Positions 1 to 8,217 of a stretch of 64,000 bases of DNA are shown piece by piece (position 1 is the stretch's first letter; each line of letters begins with the position of its first letter). The stretch covers positions 29,441 to 93,440 of the forward strand of contig CAZIBN010000001.1 of NCBI GenBank assembly GCA_964537395.1, written 5' to 3'. Made by a program: the position numbers and the translations under genes. Source of the stretch: GWA2-66-18 sp964537395 (GTDB lineage Bacteria; Elusimicrobiota; Elusimicrobia; UBA1565; UBA9628). The notes beneath the pieces are model-generated. The model was not told where the DNA came from. It saw only the letters and a program-made list of their open reading frames with translations, and did not search any database.

Positions 1-408
1 CTGAAGACGGAGATCCTCTCACGCCTGCCCGAGAGCGAGCCGTTCTACGACAAGGGCCAGCTCTCCGACCGCTGGGAACGTTTTTTCGCCACTGAGATCG
101 TCCGCGAGCAAGTCTTCGATCTCTATCACGACGAGATTCCACACGCCGTCGCCGTGGTCGTGGAGACCTTCCGCGAGAACCAGGGCGCGCCCGACGACGT
201 GTTCGCGACCTTGTATGTCGAGCGCGACGGCCAGAAGGGCATCATCATCGGCAAGGCCGGCAAGGACCTCCACCGCCTGACCGAGCGCTCGCAGGCCATG
301 CTCGAGGCCTTCCTCGGCCGCGAGGTCAACCTTGAGCTCTGGATCAAGGTGCGCAAGGACTGGCGCAAGGATCCTCGGTCGTTGAAAGAATTCGGCTATA
401 CGACCTAG
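1..408 (+). CDS. era: GTPase Era, C-terminal part (5' end outside window)
   Basis: The frame is open from base 1 and stops at 406-408, so only the last 135 residues are present. Era is a GTPase that binds 16S rRNA and helps 30S assembly. The visible part is the end of the linker and the type-2 KH RNA-binding domain. It contains the KH loop (GIIIGKAGKDL) and the family's usual ending with basic residues followed by an aromatic/glycine tail (KDWRKDPRSLKEFGY). The GTPase domain lies upstream of the window. The gene is followed by a large inverted repeat, which may end its transcript. Confidence 0.93.
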   Translation: MKTEILSRLPESEPFYDKGQLSDRWERFFATEIVREQVFDLYHDEIPHAVAVVVETFRENQGAPDDVFATLYVERDGQKGIIIGKAGKDLHRLTERSQAMLEAFLGREVNLELWIKVRKDWRKDPRSLKEFGYTT

Positions 409-427
409 CCCGCCGGAGGATATGTCC

Positions 428-526
428 TCCACCGGTTCGTTCTTTCTAAGCAACACTCACTCCGAACAGCGCAAACCAAGCCCTCAAATACCCGCCTGTG
501 TTGCTTAGAAAGAACAAACCCGTGGA
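428..526. repeat. 29-bp inverted repeat with 41-nt loop between era and the XRE gene
   Basis: The arms at 428-456 and 498-526 are reverse complements apart from two positions. The shared core is GTTCTTTCTAAGCAACAC. A smaller hairpin (GGAGGA/TCCTCC, 415-430) abuts the left arm. The stem is far longer than a normal intrinsic terminator and has no T-tract directly after it; the T6 run lies about 25 bases beyond. It could be a bidirectional terminator, a structured RNA or a MITE-like palindrome. Confidence 0.7.
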
Positions 527-578
527 GAATGAGCCCCCGGCGATGGAACTTTTTTGGCATCTCAATCGTATATAAGGG

Positions 579-905
579 ATGATCCACGAGAACGCGACGA
601 CCCGGATGGCGATCCTGCTCAAGCAGCGGAGGTTTGAACTGCGCATGTCCCAACGCCACCTGGCCGACTCCGCCGGCGTAAGCCCCTCCGTCGTCAGCCG
701 GGCGGAGCGGGGCGGAGAGGCGCTCCTCTCCACCTGGGAGAAGCTGTTCAGCGGGCTCGGAGAACGCCTCGAGTTCGATTCGACACGCGACAGCGAAGAC
801 GCCGAAGGGTTGCTGATCGAGGAAGGGGAGGCCCGCCGAGAACGCCGCTACCAAGGCTTATTGGCCCGTTTCGGCCGAAGATATCGTAATATCTCACCCG
901 CATGA
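579..905 (+). CDS. XRE-family helix-turn-helix protein
   Basis: A 108-residue protein with one Cro/CI-type HTH at about residues 10-60 (LLKQRRFELRMSQRHLADSAGVSPSVVSRAERG), where the recognition-helix region VSPSVVSRAE is clear. The remaining tail is short and charged. It probably binds DNA as a small regulator. Its stop overlaps the start of top6B (ATGA at 902-905), so it is translationally coupled to topoisomerase VI, perhaps as an autoregulator of that operon. AT-rich sequence (GTATATAAG) lies just before the start, with no good Shine-Dalgarno. The target is unknown. Confidence 0.82.
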   Translation: MIHENATTRMAILLKQRRFELRMSQRHLADSAGVSPSVVSRAERGGEALLSTWEKLFSGLGERLEFDSTRDSEDAEGLLIEEGEARRERRYQGLLARFGRRYRNISPA

Positions 906-2818
906 AGAAGACCAAACCTAAAGTGAAGCCCGCCCCTGCCCCCGCGCCCAAGCCCCGCGCCGAGAAGCCTCGCGCCGCCGGCAAAACCGCGGACGAGATG
1001 GGCAAGCAGCAGCGAGAGATCTCGGTCTCCGAGTTCTTCACCAAGAACCGCCACCTGCTCGGCTTCGATAACCCTCGCAAAGCCCTGCTGACCTGCGTGA
1101 AGGAAGCCGTCGACAACGCGCTCGACGCCTCCGAAGAAGCGGGCATCCTCCCTGAGATCGTCGTCAAGCTCGAGGCCGTGGGCGACGGAACCGGCCCCGC
1201 CCCGGCGGTCTCACAGGCGACGCGCTTCAAGGTCACCATCATCGACTACGGCCCGGGCATCGTGCGCGAGGTGATTCCCCGCATCTTCGCCAAACTTTTA
1301 TACGGCTCCAAGTTCCACCGCCTGCGCATGAGCCGCGGCCAGCAGGGCATCGGCATCTCCGCCGCCGGCATGTACGGCCAGCTCACCACGGGCAAACCGG
1401 TCAAGATCATCTCGCGCACCGGCGAAAAGCAGCCCGCGCACTACTTCGAGGTCCAGATCGACACCAAGAAGAACGAGCCGATCATCCTCGAGAAGAAGCA
1501 GATCGAGTGGGAGGCCCACCGCGGCACCCAGGTCACCATCGAGCTCGAAGGCAAGTACCAGAAAGGCCGGGCATCGGTCGATGAGTACATCGAGCTCTCC
1601 GCCATTTCCAACCCGCACGCGCAGTTCACCTACCACGCCCCCGACGGCGAGATCAAGGTCTACCCGCGCACGATCCAGCACAACCCCGAGCCGCCCAAAG
1701 AGATCAAGCCTCATCCGTACGGCATCGAGCTCGGAATGCTCCTTAAGATGCTCCAGGACACCAAGAGCCACTGGCTCGCCGGCTTCCTGTCCGCCGACTT
1801 CTCCCGCGTCTCGACCGAGACCGCGACCGAGATGTGCAAGGCCGCCGGCGTCAGCCCGAAGAAGCGCCCGCGCGATGTCGTCGGCATCGAAGCCGAGAAG
1901 CTGTTCAAGACCATCCAGGCCACCAAGCTGATGGCCCCGCCGACGAACTGCCTCTCGCCCATCGGCGAAAAGGAGATCCTGGCCGGGCTCTTCAAGCAGA
2001 TCAAGGGCGATTTTTACACCGCCGTGAGCCGTCCGCCGGCGGTGTACCGCGGCAACCCGTTCATCATCGAGGCGGGTCTGGCCTGGGGCCGCGGCCCCGA
2101 GCAGGCCGCGCTCGACGCCGCCAACGCGGTCAAGGCGCCGCTTGCCGAAGGCGAAAGCCACGACGGCAATGACAGCGAGCTGGCGCGCGTGATGCGCTTC
2201 GCCAACCGCGTCCCCCTCCTTTATCAGCAGTCGGCGTGCTCGACCTTCAAGGCCGTGCTCGACACGACCTGGAAGAACTACGGCATCCCGCAGTCGCGCG
2301 GAGCGCCCCCCGCCGGACCGATGGTGATCTTCGTGCACATGGCCTCGGTCTGGGTCCCGTTCACGAGCGAGTCGAAGGAAGCCATCGCCGACTACGACGA
2401 GATCCGCAAGGAGATCACGCTCGCGCTGAGGGAAGCCGGACGCCGGCTCGGCGTTTTCATCAAGCGCCGCGACCGCGCCCACGCCGAGAGCAAGCGCCGT
2501 GACATCTTCGAGCTGTATATCGAGGAAGTGGTCGGCGCCTGCAAGCGCCTCAAGGGCGGCAAGCTCTCCGAGCAAAAGCTGAAGGCTCAGCTCACCGAGA
2601 TCGCCAAAAAGATCACGGGCGGGCAGAAGACCGACCTGCTTCTCGACAAGAACGCCGGCCCGCACGGCCTGCCGCACTCGATCATCGTCACGGCAGACGG
2701 CATCGAGGGCGAGGTTCCCGTCGAGGGGCCCGTCACCGTGACCGAGGCCGCACCCGCCCCCGCGCCGGAGAAGCCGAAGCCCGCGAAGAAGAAGCCGCTG
2801 AAGAAAAAGAGAAAATAA
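902..2818 (+). CDS. top6B: DNA topoisomerase VI subunit B (ATPase)
   Basis: The 638-residue ATPase subunit of the type IIB enzyme. The GHKL (Bergerat) fold is well preserved: N-box around E68/N72 (KEAVDNALDA), G1 motif DYGPGI at 115-120, and the glycine-rich lid RGQQGIGISAAG at 145-156. The rest matches the H2TH and transducer regions. Both ends are unusual: residues 1-27 are Lys/Pro/Ala-rich, and the C-terminus ends in a basic Pro-Lys tail (KPAKKKPLKKKRK), resembling DNA-binding extensions. It overlaps the HTH gene by 4 bases and top6A by 1 base (TAATG), so the three form an operon. Topoisomerase VI is typical of archaea and plants and sporadic in bacteria. Confidence 0.96.
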   Translation: MKKTKPKVKPAPAPAPKPRAEKPRAAGKTADEMGKQQREISVSEFFTKNRHLLGFDNPRKALLTCVKEAVDNALDASEEAGILPEIVVKLEAVGDGTGPAPAVSQATRFKVTIIDYGPGIVREVIPRIFAKLLYGSKFHRLRMSRGQQGIGISAAGMYGQLTTGKPVKIISRTGEKQPAHYFEVQIDTKKNEPIILEKKQIEWEAHRGTQVTIELEGKYQKGRASVDEYIELSAISNPHAQFTYHAPDGEIKVYPRTIQHNPEPPKEIKPHPYGIELGMLLKMLQDTKSHWLAGFLSADFSRVSTETATEMCKAAGVSPKKRPRDVVGIEAEKLFKTIQATKLMAPPTNCLSPIGEKEILAGLFKQIKGDFYTAVSRPPAVYRGNPFIIEAGLAWGRGPEQAALDAANAVKAPLAEGESHDGNDSELARVMRFANRVPLLYQQSACSTFKAVLDTTWKNYGIPQSRGAPPAGPMVIFVHMASVWVPFTSESKEAIADYDEIRKEITLALREAGRRLGVFIKRRDRAHAESKRRDIFELYIEEVVGACKRLKGGKLSEQKLKAQLTEIAKKITGGQKTDLLLDKNAGPHGLPHSIIVTADGIEGEVPVEGPVTVTEAAPAPAPEKPKPAKKKPLKKKRK

Positions 2819-3912
2819 TGGCCAAGAGAAACCCGGAAGTCGAGAAGAAGCTCGTCGGCCTGGCCGATCTGGTGATAACCGCGGCTGCGCGCAAGAAGGA
2901 TCCGTCGATCTCCATCCCGGTCCGCTCGCTGTCGAACGTCAAATTCAACGCGAAGAAGGGTTACATCGAGATGGGCTCGAACAAGCAGCTTCGGACCTTC
3001 TTCAACGTGGGCATGGCCAAGAAATTCATGCAGACGATGCTCGTTGCCGACGCGCTCAACGAGCTCCAGAAGGCCGACCTGACCACCAGCCTTCGCGAGA
3101 TTTATTATAGAACGAAACACACGATGGGCGACTCTCATGAGAACACCTTCGACGACCAGGCCGAGTCCGACCCGGTCATCGAGGACCTCGAGGTCGGCCT
3201 CGCCGCCCTGCGCGAGGAGTTCCATGTACGCGCCGAGAACGCCGGCACCATCATCGGCCCCGTCGTCTTCGAAGACGACGGCGACAAGGTGGACTGCGCT
3301 AAATTAGGCAAGGGCGGCTACTCGGTGCCCTCCATCGTCGAGGAGGAGTACCTCAAGATCAAGAAGTGCACCGCCGACTTCGTCCTCCTCATCGAGAAGG
3401 GAACGCAGTGGAACCGCCTCGCCGAGGACAAGTTCTGGCGGAAGTACAACTGCATCCTGCTCACCGGCAACGGCCAGCCGCCGCGCGGCGTACGCCGCCT
3501 CGCCCGCCGGCTCCACGAGGAAAAGAAGCTCCCCGTCTATGTGCTCGTCGACAACGACCCGTGGGGGTACTACATCTACTCCGTCGTCAAGCAGGGCTCG
3601 ATCAACCTCGCGTTCGAAAGCCAGCGCATGGCCATCCCGTCAGCGAAGTTCATCGGCCTGTCCTCCGCCGACCCCGAGATCTACGACCTCCCGCGCAACG
3701 TCGGCATCAAGCTCAACGACAAGGACATCACGCGCGCCAAGGAGCTGATGAACTACGCGTGGTTCCAGAAGAAGGAATGGCAGGTCGAGATCAAGCGCAT
3801 GCTCACCAGCGGCCTCAAGTACGAGCTCGATGCGCTCGCCAACAAGGACTTCCAGTACCTGACCAAGACCTACCTGCCCAAGAAGCTCAAGGACAGGGAC
3901 TGGCTCGACTAG
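2818..3912 (+). CDS. top6A: DNA topoisomerase VI subunit A (Spo11-like)
   Basis: A 364-residue subunit that cuts DNA and rejoins it after strand passage, working as an A2B2 complex with the upstream ATPase. The winged-helix CAP domain carries the catalytic tyrosine in SLREIYYRTK (Y97 by alignment to Spo11; Y96 adjacent). The Toprim domain shows the metal-binding residues E193 (LIEKG) and D245/D247 (VLVDNDPWGYY). Length is normal for the family. All catalytic residues are present, so the enzyme should be active. It ends three bases before the convergent speA stop. Confidence 0.96.
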   Translation: MAKRNPEVEKKLVGLADLVITAAARKKDPSISIPVRSLSNVKFNAKKGYIEMGSNKQLRTFFNVGMAKKFMQTMLVADALNELQKADLTTSLREIYYRTKHTMGDSHENTFDDQAESDPVIEDLEVGLAALREEFHVRAENAGTIIGPVVFEDDGDKVDCAKLGKGGYSVPSIVEEEYLKIKKCTADFVLLIEKGTQWNRLAEDKFWRKYNCILLTGNGQPPRGVRRLARRLHEEKKLPVYVLVDNDPWGYYIYSVVKQGSINLAFESQRMAIPSAKFIGLSSADPEIYDLPRNVGIKLNDKDITRAKELMNYAWFQKKEWQVEIKRMLTSGLKYELDALANKDFQYLTKTYLPKKLKDRDWLD

Positions 3913-3915
3913 GGT

Positions 3916-5910
3916 TTAGGGCGCGACGATCTCGGCGGGCTTGACGGCGGCGGCGCCGCTGGTGCGCGTGCGGGACAGGACCGTGTTCTCGTCGGCCGAA
4001 GGAAGGTGGTCGACGTAGGTGTATTCGCTCAAGACCGCCTCGTAGCGGTCCACGAGATCGGCGGCCTCGCGAGGCTTGAGCCCCCCCGCCTTGATCTGGG
4101 CGTCGGCGGCCTCCTTGATCATGCGCACGAGCTCGAAGTCGGAGTATTGGATGCTCTGAAGAACATCGCGGACGCTTTGTCCGCGGATCGTCTCCTCGAT
4201 GTAGTAGCCCTTTTCCTCGGCGGGATCCTGGAACACGTGGACCTCGTTGACGCGGCCGAACAGGTTGTGGATGTCGCCCATCGTGGCCTGGTAGGCTCCC
4301 ATCAGGAAGAAGCCGAGGTAGTAAGGCTTGCCGTCGAGCGCATGGACGGGCAAGGTGCCGCCGGCGCTGCGATGGCAGGCGAAGTTGGTGATCTTGCCGT
4401 CGGAGTCGCAGGTGATGTCCACCAGGCTCGCGCGGCGCGTGGGCTCCTCGTTGAGACGGTGGATGGGCATGATCGGGAACAGCTGTCCGATGGCCCAGGA
4501 ATCGGGAAGCGACTGGAACAGCGAGAAATTACACAGGTACTGGTCGTTGAGGGCCTTCTGCATCTCGAGAAGGTCCTCGGAGACGAACTTCGCCTTCGGA
4601 AGGAGCTTGCCGATCTCGATGCACAGCTTCCAATACAGATGCTCGACCTTGGCCTTGTCCTCGAGGCCGAGGTAGCCGAGCTTGAACAGCGAGAATGATT
4701 CCTCGAGATGCTGCTGGCCATCGTGGAAGCTCTCGGCGATGTTCTTCGGGTTGAGGGACTTGATCGCGTCTCGCAGCTCGCGCACGACCTGATGCTCGTC
4801 CGGCGTCTCGCGGAACTCGATGGGCGTCGCGCCCGTCTCGATGGAGCCGAACACGTTGACGACGAGGAGCGCGTGGTGCGCGACCATCGTGCGGCCGGAC
4901 TCGGTGACGAGGTTCGGCTCCGGGACCTTCTCCTGCTTGCAGACTTCCTTGACCGCGTAGACCACGTCTGCGACGTACTCGCGCAGGTTGTAGTTCATCG
5001 AGCTGTCGACCGCGGTGTGCGTGCCGTCGTAGTCCACGCCGAGGCCGCCGCCGCAGTCCAGATATTCAAGGCCGAGGCCCATCTTGCGCAGCTTCGCGTA
5101 GTAGCGCGCGCCTTCCTTGACCGCATCCTTGATCACGCGGATGTCGCAGATCTGGGAGCCGATGTGGAAGTGCACGAGCTTCAGGCAGTCGGACATGCCC
5201 TCGGCCTTGAGCGTCTCCACGGCCGCGAGGATCTCGGGCGTCGTGAGGCCGAACTTGGCGAAGTGCCCCGACGAGGAACGCCATTTTCCCACGCCCGTCG
5301 TTTGGAGCTTCACGCGCACGCCGATCAGCGGCCGCACGCCCGCGTCCTTGGCGGCGTCGAGCAGAAGGCGGAGCTCGGAGAGCTTTTCGACGACGACGAT
5401 GACCTTCTTGCCGAGCTTGAGGCCGATCATCGCCAGGCGCATCATGGACTCGTCTTTGTAGCCGTTGACGATGGTGAGCGACTCGGTGGAGTTCATGGCT
5501 AGAACCGCCAGCAGCTCGCCCTTAGAGCCGGCCTCCAGGCCGTACTGATACGAGCGGCCCGCGTCGCAGATCTCCTCGACGACCTCGCGGAACTGGTTGA
5601 CCTTGATCGGGTACACGCCGAAGAAGCGCCCGCCATAGTCGTGCTCCTTGATCGACTCCGCGAACGCCTCGTTGATCAAGGTCACGCGCCGGCGCAGAAC
5701 GTCCTGGAAGCGGATGAGCACGGGCATCTTGATGCCGCGGGAGGCCACGTCATCGACGACGTCGAGGATGTCGATGGCGCCCTCGGGCTCGCGCTTGGGC
5801 TGCAAGGTCACGTTGCCCTTGGCATTGATGCCGAAGTACTTCAAACCCCAGCCTTCAAGGTTGTAAAGCTGCTCGGCGGCTTCGATGGTCCAGATCTTCG
5901 GCGGGGGCAT
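3916..5910 (-). CDS. speA: Biosynthetic arginine decarboxylase
   Basis: A 664-residue PLP enzyme converting arginine to agmatine, the first step of putrescine/spermidine synthesis. It has the alanine-racemase-like barrel with the PLP lysine K103 in GVYPIKVNQ, the HFHIGSQ phosphate-binding segment, and the C-terminal beta domain with the active-site cysteine region (DITCDSDG). Length and start (MPPPKIWTIEAAEQLYN) match the SpeA family. It is monocistronic and convergent with top6A. A perfect TATAAT lies six bases before the ATG, so the transcript is probably leaderless. No other polyamine gene lies nearby. Confidence 0.95.
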   Translation of the reverse strand: MPPPKIWTIEAAEQLYNLEGWGLKYFGINAKGNVTLQPKREPEGAIDILDVVDDVASRGIKMPVLIRFQDVLRRRVTLINEAFAESIKEHDYGGRFFGVYPIKVNQFREVVEEICDAGRSYQYGLEAGSKGELLAVLAMNSTESLTIVNGYKDESMMRLAMIGLKLGKKVIVVVEKLSELRLLLDAAKDAGVRPLIGVRVKLQTTGVGKWRSSSGHFAKFGLTTPEILAAVETLKAEGMSDCLKLVHFHIGSQICDIRVIKDAVKEGARYYAKLRKMGLGLEYLDCGGGLGVDYDGTHTAVDSSMNYNLREYVADVVYAVKEVCKQEKVPEPNLVTESGRTMVAHHALLVVNVFGSIETGATPIEFRETPDEHQVVRELRDAIKSLNPKNIAESFHDGQQHLEESFSLFKLGYLGLEDKAKVEHLYWKLCIEIGKLLPKAKFVSEDLLEMQKALNDQYLCNFSLFQSLPDSWAIGQLFPIMPIHRLNEEPTRRASLVDITCDSDGKITNFACHRSAGGTLPVHALDGKPYYLGFFLMGAYQATMGDIHNLFGRVNEVHVFQDPAEEKGYYIEETIRGQSVRDVLQSIQYSDFELVRMIKEAADAQIKAGGLKPREAADLVDRYEAVLSEYTYVDHLPSADENTVLSRTRTSGAAAVKPAEIVAP

Positions 5911-5916
5911 CTTCAG

Positions 5917-5922
5917 ATTATA
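5917..5922 (-). promoter_or_regulatory. -10 element of speA (leaderless)
   Basis: On the minus strand TATAAT is followed by exactly 6 bases and then the speA ATG. It is preceded by TGA, an extended -10. No -35 consensus is seen at 16-18 bases. Transcription would begin at or next to the start codon. Confidence 0.7.
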
Positions 5923-5940
5923 TCAATACCGCGCAGAACT

Positions 5941-6020
5941 TGGTGCCAGGCCTACCGGTATTTTCACTTTTTGATGTCGCCCCTTCCTGAAAGGTGAAAA
6001 TACCGGTAGGCCTGGCACCA
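5941..6020. repeat. Perfect 27-bp inverted repeat, GGTGYCAGGC family, copy 1
   Basis: The arms at 5941-5967 and 5994-6020 are exact reverse complements with a 26-nt loop. The outer sequence TGGTGCCAGGCCTACCGGTA is closely related to the hairpin at 43197-43263. It begins right after the stop codon of the TPR gene and ends upstream of the speA promoter, so it could also act as a terminator. The shared sequence between two distant copies suggests a dispersed palindromic (MITE/REP-like) element. Confidence 0.85.
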
Positions 6021-6022
6021 CC

Positions 6023-7201
6023 CTAGTAGGGAGAGAAGTGGCCGGGATATTTCTCGCCGACGCAGGGCCGCTTGAGGCACGGCTTGATCAACGCGCGGTA
6101 GCCCCACTCGTCCTTTTCCTGATAAGCGTCGCGGTACGCATCGAGCGCCTCGCCGCGCCGGCCGAGCGCGTCGAGCAGCTGGCCGGCGCGCACGCGGCTC
6201 CAGACCATCCACTTCGTGCGCACGGCGCGCGCCTCGGCGCCGGCGACGAACTCGGCGAGAGCCGCGTCCTTCTCGCCCGAGGCCCACAGCAAGGTGCCGA
6301 GCAGCGCGTGGCTCCCGGCCAGATTGATCACGGGATACCGGCCCGTCTTCACGCGCGACTGGTACTCGCGCGCCTCCTTGATGGCCTCGGGAAGCTCCTT
6401 GCACTCGTACAGCGCCGAAATATAGGCGGTGTCGAGCATCGGGCTGCCGGGGTACAGCGCGTGGATCTCGCGCATCAGCCGCAGGCCCTCCTTGGGATCG
6501 TACGCGCCGAACGGGTCCTCGAGATAGATCTCAACGAGGATCATCTGCGCGGTGACCTTCGCATAGCGGCCCTTCTCGGCCGAGAGCCGGATCTGACGCA
6601 GGCCCCTCTCGCGGTCGCCGCCGAGGACGATCTTCGCGAGCCAGCCCGCGAACTTGGGGATGGTCGCGACGTAGTAGTCGAACATGCCCAGGCCCAGGAC
6701 CGCGTCATAGAGCTCGGGCTCGAGCTTCACGGCGCGGCGCACGAACTTCATCGACGCGCGGCCGTGGCCGAAGGCCTGCAGCCACCGGCGCTGCACGATG
6801 GCCAGGCGGCCGAACATCCCGTGGGACGCGCCCAGGATGAACAGGGCGTCCGGGTCGTTCGGATGCGCCTTCAAATACGTTTCCGCCGCCTTGATGCTCT
6901 CGAGGGCCTTGGCCTCGAAGGACCTCAGCAGGGCCGGGTCCCCTTGCTTCTCGCCGTAGATGAAGGTGATGAGGTCGATGGCCGCGCGGCCGAAGTACGC
7001 GTGCGGGTAGGCCGGATCGAGGGCGATGGCCTTGCGCATGTCCTCCTCGGCCGCGGCGAAGCGCATCATATAGATGTCGTCCACGCCGGCCATCAGGAGC
7101 TTGTCCATCTCCGGGGTGACAGAGGTCTTGCGGGCAGCGGCGGGAGCCGCCAGAAACAGCAGAATGAGCAATTGTCGCACGGGCAGGCGATATTCTATCA
7201 T
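6023..7201 (-). CDS. Exported TPR-repeat protein
   Basis: A protein of about 392 residues with an N-terminal signal peptide (VRQLLILLFLAAPAAA) followed by tetratricopeptide-like helical pairs (for example AAEEDMRKAIALDPAYPHAYFGRA, DALFILGASHGMFGR and LGTLLWASGEKDAALAEF). It is probably a periplasmic scaffold. No enzymatic domain is seen. I chose the ATG at 7201. A GTG at 7180 would give an equally good signal peptide and lies 11 bases after a TAGAAT hexamer, so it is a serious alternative. It is divergent from and almost touching the next plus-strand gene. Confidence 0.8.
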   Translation of the reverse strand: MIEYRLPVRQLLILLFLAAPAAARKTSVTPEMDKLLMAGVDDIYMMRFAAAEEDMRKAIALDPAYPHAYFGRAAIDLITFIYGEKQGDPALLRSFEAKALESIKAAETYLKAHPNDPDALFILGASHGMFGRLAIVQRRWLQAFGHGRASMKFVRRAVKLEPELYDAVLGLGMFDYYVATIPKFAGWLAKIVLGGDRERGLRQIRLSAEKGRYAKVTAQMILVEIYLEDPFGAYDPKEGLRLMREIHALYPGSPMLDTAYISALYECKELPEAIKEAREYQSRVKTGRYPVINLAGSHALLGTLLWASGEKDAALAEFVAGAEARAVRTKWMVWSRVRAGQLLDALGRRGEALDAYRDAYQEKDEWGYRALIKPCLKRPCVGEKYPGHFSPY

Positions 7202-7215
7202 TGGCACAGCTCTTT

Positions 7216-8217
7216 ATGAAGGCCATCCTGGCCCGCGACGGCCACGCCGCACTGACCGAAGTCCCGGTCCCCTCGATCGGGGACGGAGAGTTTCTTTTGG
7301 CCGTCGAGGTCTGCGGCCTGTGCGGCACCGATGTGATGAAGCTCGACACGAAGGCCAAGGGCGCCATCCTGGGCCACGAGCTGTGCGGGATCGTCGAGAA
7401 AGCCGGCCCCGGCGCCCCCTTCCTCCCTGGCGAGCGCGTCGTCGTCTCCCACCACGTCCCCTGCCTGACCTGCCATTACTGCCGCAAAGGCCAGGAAAGC
7501 ATGTGCCGTCAGTTCAAGTCGACCAACATCGACCCGGGCGGCTTCGCCGAGTTCGTTCGCGTGCCCGCCCTGCACGCGAAGCACGCCTCGTTCAAGGTGC
7601 CAGAGGGCCTGGGCTCGATCTCGGCATCTCAGACCGAGCCGCTGGCCTGCGTCCTGAGAAACGTGAAAAGAATAGGAGCCGCGAAAGGCGACGTCATCGG
7701 GATCATCGGCTTGGGAGCCATCGGCCAGATGACGGGGCAGCTGCTCAGGATCATCGGCGCGACCGCCGTGGGCCTCGATCTCGACGCGGAGCGAGTGAAG
7801 AAGTTCTCGCGCTGGGGAACGTCAACGATGTCCGCCGACGAGTTCGCCCAGTTCGGCAAGGACCAGAGCGACGGCCGCGGCTTCGACGCGATCATCTTCT
7901 CCGCCGGCACGCCCGCCCTCGTCGCCCGCTGCGTCGCCTGGCTGCGCGACGGCGGCGTGCTCAACGTGTTCGCGTCGTTCCACCCCGATCCATTCATGAA
8001 ATTAGATCTTAACCAGATCTATCATCGGGAGCTGTCCGTCCTCTCATCGTACTCTCCTTCGCTTGCCGATCTGAAGGAGGCGTTCGAGCTCATCGCCTCG
8101 AAGAAATTCAATCCGCTTCTGCTGGCGCCCATGTCCTTCCCCTTCGCCTCGTTCAACGACGCGATCAAGGCCGTGAAATCCCGGCAGACGCTCAAATCGA
8201 TCCTGGTGCCGAGATGA
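7216..8217 (+). CDS. Zinc-dependent medium-chain alcohol/polyol dehydrogenase
   Basis: A 333-residue MDR-family NAD(P)-dependent oxidoreductase. It shows the catalytic zinc site (CGLCGTD and GHELCG), the structural zinc site with four cysteines (CLTCHYCRKGQESMC) and a Rossmann motif (GIIGLGAIGQ). It resembles sorbitol/threonine dehydrogenase-type enzymes; the substrate cannot be read from sequence. I prefer ATG 7216 over the TTG at 7201, which adds only five residues. It overlaps the next dehydrogenase by ATGA, and both lead directly into the riboflavin genes. Confidence 0.85.
   Translation: MKAILARDGHAALTEVPVPSIGDGEFLLAVEVCGLCGTDVMKLDTKAKGAILGHELCGIVEKAGPGAPFLPGERVVVSHHVPCLTCHYCRKGQESMCRQFKSTNIDPGGFAEFVRVPALHAKHASFKVPEGLGSISASQTEPLACVLRNVKRIGAAKGDVIGIIGLGAIGQMTGQLLRIIGATAVGLDLDAERVKKFSRWGTSTMSADEFAQFGKDQSDGRGFDAIIFSAGTPALVARCVAWLRDGGVLNVFASFHPDPFMKLDLNQIYHRELSVLSSYSPSLADLKEAFELIASKKFNPLLLAPMSFPFASFNDAIKAVKSRQTLKSILVPR

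Noticed and set aside
5941..6020. Ordinary intrinsic terminator for the TPR gene
   Set aside because: Possible as a secondary role, but the 27-bp perfect arms and the related copy at 43197 in a divergent spacer point to a repeat family.
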